DNA of 6,141 bases from Clostridiales bacterium (GTDB taxonomy: Bacteria > Bacillota > Clostridia > Saccharofermentanales > Saccharofermentanaceae), in assembly GCA_016930475.1 (NCBI GenBank), contig JAFGGR010000003.1:1-6141 (forward strand), given 5' to 3'. Positions 5,637 through 6,141 of the stretch are shown here, in pieces (within the stretch, counting starts at the first letter, position 1; each line of letters begins with the position of its first letter). The notes beneath the pieces are model-generated. The model had not been told where the DNA came from and did not search any database. It saw only the letters and a list, made by a program, of their open reading frames with translations. The translations under genes were made by a program, and so were the position numbers.

Positions 5637-5792
5637 TCACCATCGCTTAACCGAAGAAGGGAGATAATCCGAAAGAATCAATTTCCAATATTTCCGGCTT
5701 CGCGAGGACGCGGCCCGATTCGATTCTTCATACAGCATGAGAAGATTAACCGGATGCTTCAATAGCTCAAGCGATAATTGTTCGGAATTCAT
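5637..5792 (-). CDS. Doubtful small ORF, 51 codons, unknown
   Basis: An open frame from ATG at 5792 to TGA encodes a basic 51-residue peptide beginning MNSEQLSLELLKHPVNLLML and ending SSVKRW. I recognise no family. It lies 23 bases after the stop of the solute-binding-protein gene and ends seven bases before the -35 box of the antiporter promoter, so it fills the gap between them. The nearest AGGAG is 16 bases upstream of the ATG, too far for good initiation; an in-frame TTG one codon earlier is little better. The frame is open a further 60 bases upstream. It could be a chance ORF, or the remnant of a longer gene. No membrane segment or signal peptide is convincing. Confidence 0.2.
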   Translation of the reverse strand: MNSEQLSLELLKHPVNLLMLYEESNRAASSRSRKYWKLILSDYLPSSVKRW

Positions 5793-5815
5793 CAAACAGT
5801 TAAAACGGCTCCTAT

Positions 5816-6141
5816 CTACGTTGCCCGCTCGTTGAAGAGTGTTTGCGCACGGTTTTTAATGATATCAGTCACTTCTTTGGCTGTTTTCATATCATTAAAG
5901 TAGGATGCCGCCTCCTCCAGTACAATCTTAATAAAATCCTCATCCGGGTCTTTGATTGAATTAACGGCAAACACGAGTTCTTCAAAGACAGGAACTCCAA
6001 TATCTCGTAAGAACTCTTTGTATGCTTTTTCTTCTTCGGGGTCCGAGTTGCTCTCCCATGGAGAGGGTCTAATAAGTTCGGGATAATCCTCCGGTGTTAG
6101 TACAAACTGGGCAAATAACTCAATGGAAGCTATGCGAACCG
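5816..6141 (-). CDS. C-terminal part of an ABC-transporter extracellular solute-binding protein (5' end outside window)
   Basis: The minus strand is open from the window edge to TAG at 5816-5818, giving the last 107 residues of a protein. The end, EEAASYFNDMKTAKEVTDIIKNRAQTL, matches the pattern that closes family 1 (sugar-type) substrate-binding proteins, where a YFxG-K-T helix is followed by a terminal IIxNRxxxYLxE helix. The preceding acidic linker (SPWESNSDPEEEKAYKEFLR) also fits their C-terminal lobe. Such lipoproteins are anchored outside the cell membrane and deliver sugars or oligosaccharides to a permease. The substrate cannot be told, and the signal peptide and permease genes would lie outside the window. 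Base composition is visibly AT-richer than in the leu genes and the antiporter, and no terminator follows the stop. Confidence 0.65.
   Translation of the reverse strand, partial: VRIASIELFAQFVLTPEDYPELIRPSPWESNSDPEEEKAYKEFLRDIGVPVFEELVFAVNSIKDPDEDFIKIVLEEAASYFNDMKTAKEVTDIIKNRAQTLFNERAT

Noticed and set aside
1..6141. CRISPR arrays, insertion sequences, tRNA or rRNA genes
   Set aside because: No regularly spaced repeats, transposase-like frames, terminal inverted repeats, or tRNA-like cloverleaf sequences were seen on reading both strands.

Overview
The window looks like chromosomal DNA of a moderately GC-rich Gram-positive bacterium, most likely of the Clostridia. The signs are strong AGGAGG-type ribosome binding sites before every well-supported gene, near-consensus sigma-A promoters, a CTC-type L25 protein, and a LeuC/LeuD pair of the two-subunit type common in clostridia. 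I cannot name the species.

Layout. Positions 1-1713 (minus) hold a leucine-biosynthesis pair, leuC and the first 135 codons of leuD, which runs off the left edge. A 324-base divergent region (1714-2037) separates it from rplY/ctc (2038-2685, plus), which ends at a strong terminator (2733-2779). Next comes a minus-strand two-gene operon, a MarR-family regulator (3592-4032) and a short-chain dehydrogenase-like protein (2835-3590). They are one base apart and are read from a near-perfect promoter that overlaps two tandem palindromic operators. A terminator at 4138-4162 closes the next transcription unit, a minus-strand cation/proton antiporter (4262-5449). Its roughly 145-base leader contains a sequence that matches the fluoride (crcB-type) riboswitch. 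At the right edge (5816-6141, minus) is the AT-richer 3' end of a gene that resembles a family 1 ABC-transporter solute-binding protein. A doubtful 51-codon ORF lies between it and the antiporter promoter.

How the genes work together. leuC and leuD encode the two subunits of one enzyme. The MarR protein probably represses its own operon, and therefore also the SDR-like gene. The antiporter is probably switched on by fluoride through its leader, which gives this generic transporter a specific context. The most interesting points are the riboswitch-antiporter unit, the SDR-like protein that lacks the catalytic Tyr and Lys, the tandem MarR operators, and two identical TTTTCGAAAA palindromes upstream of leuC.
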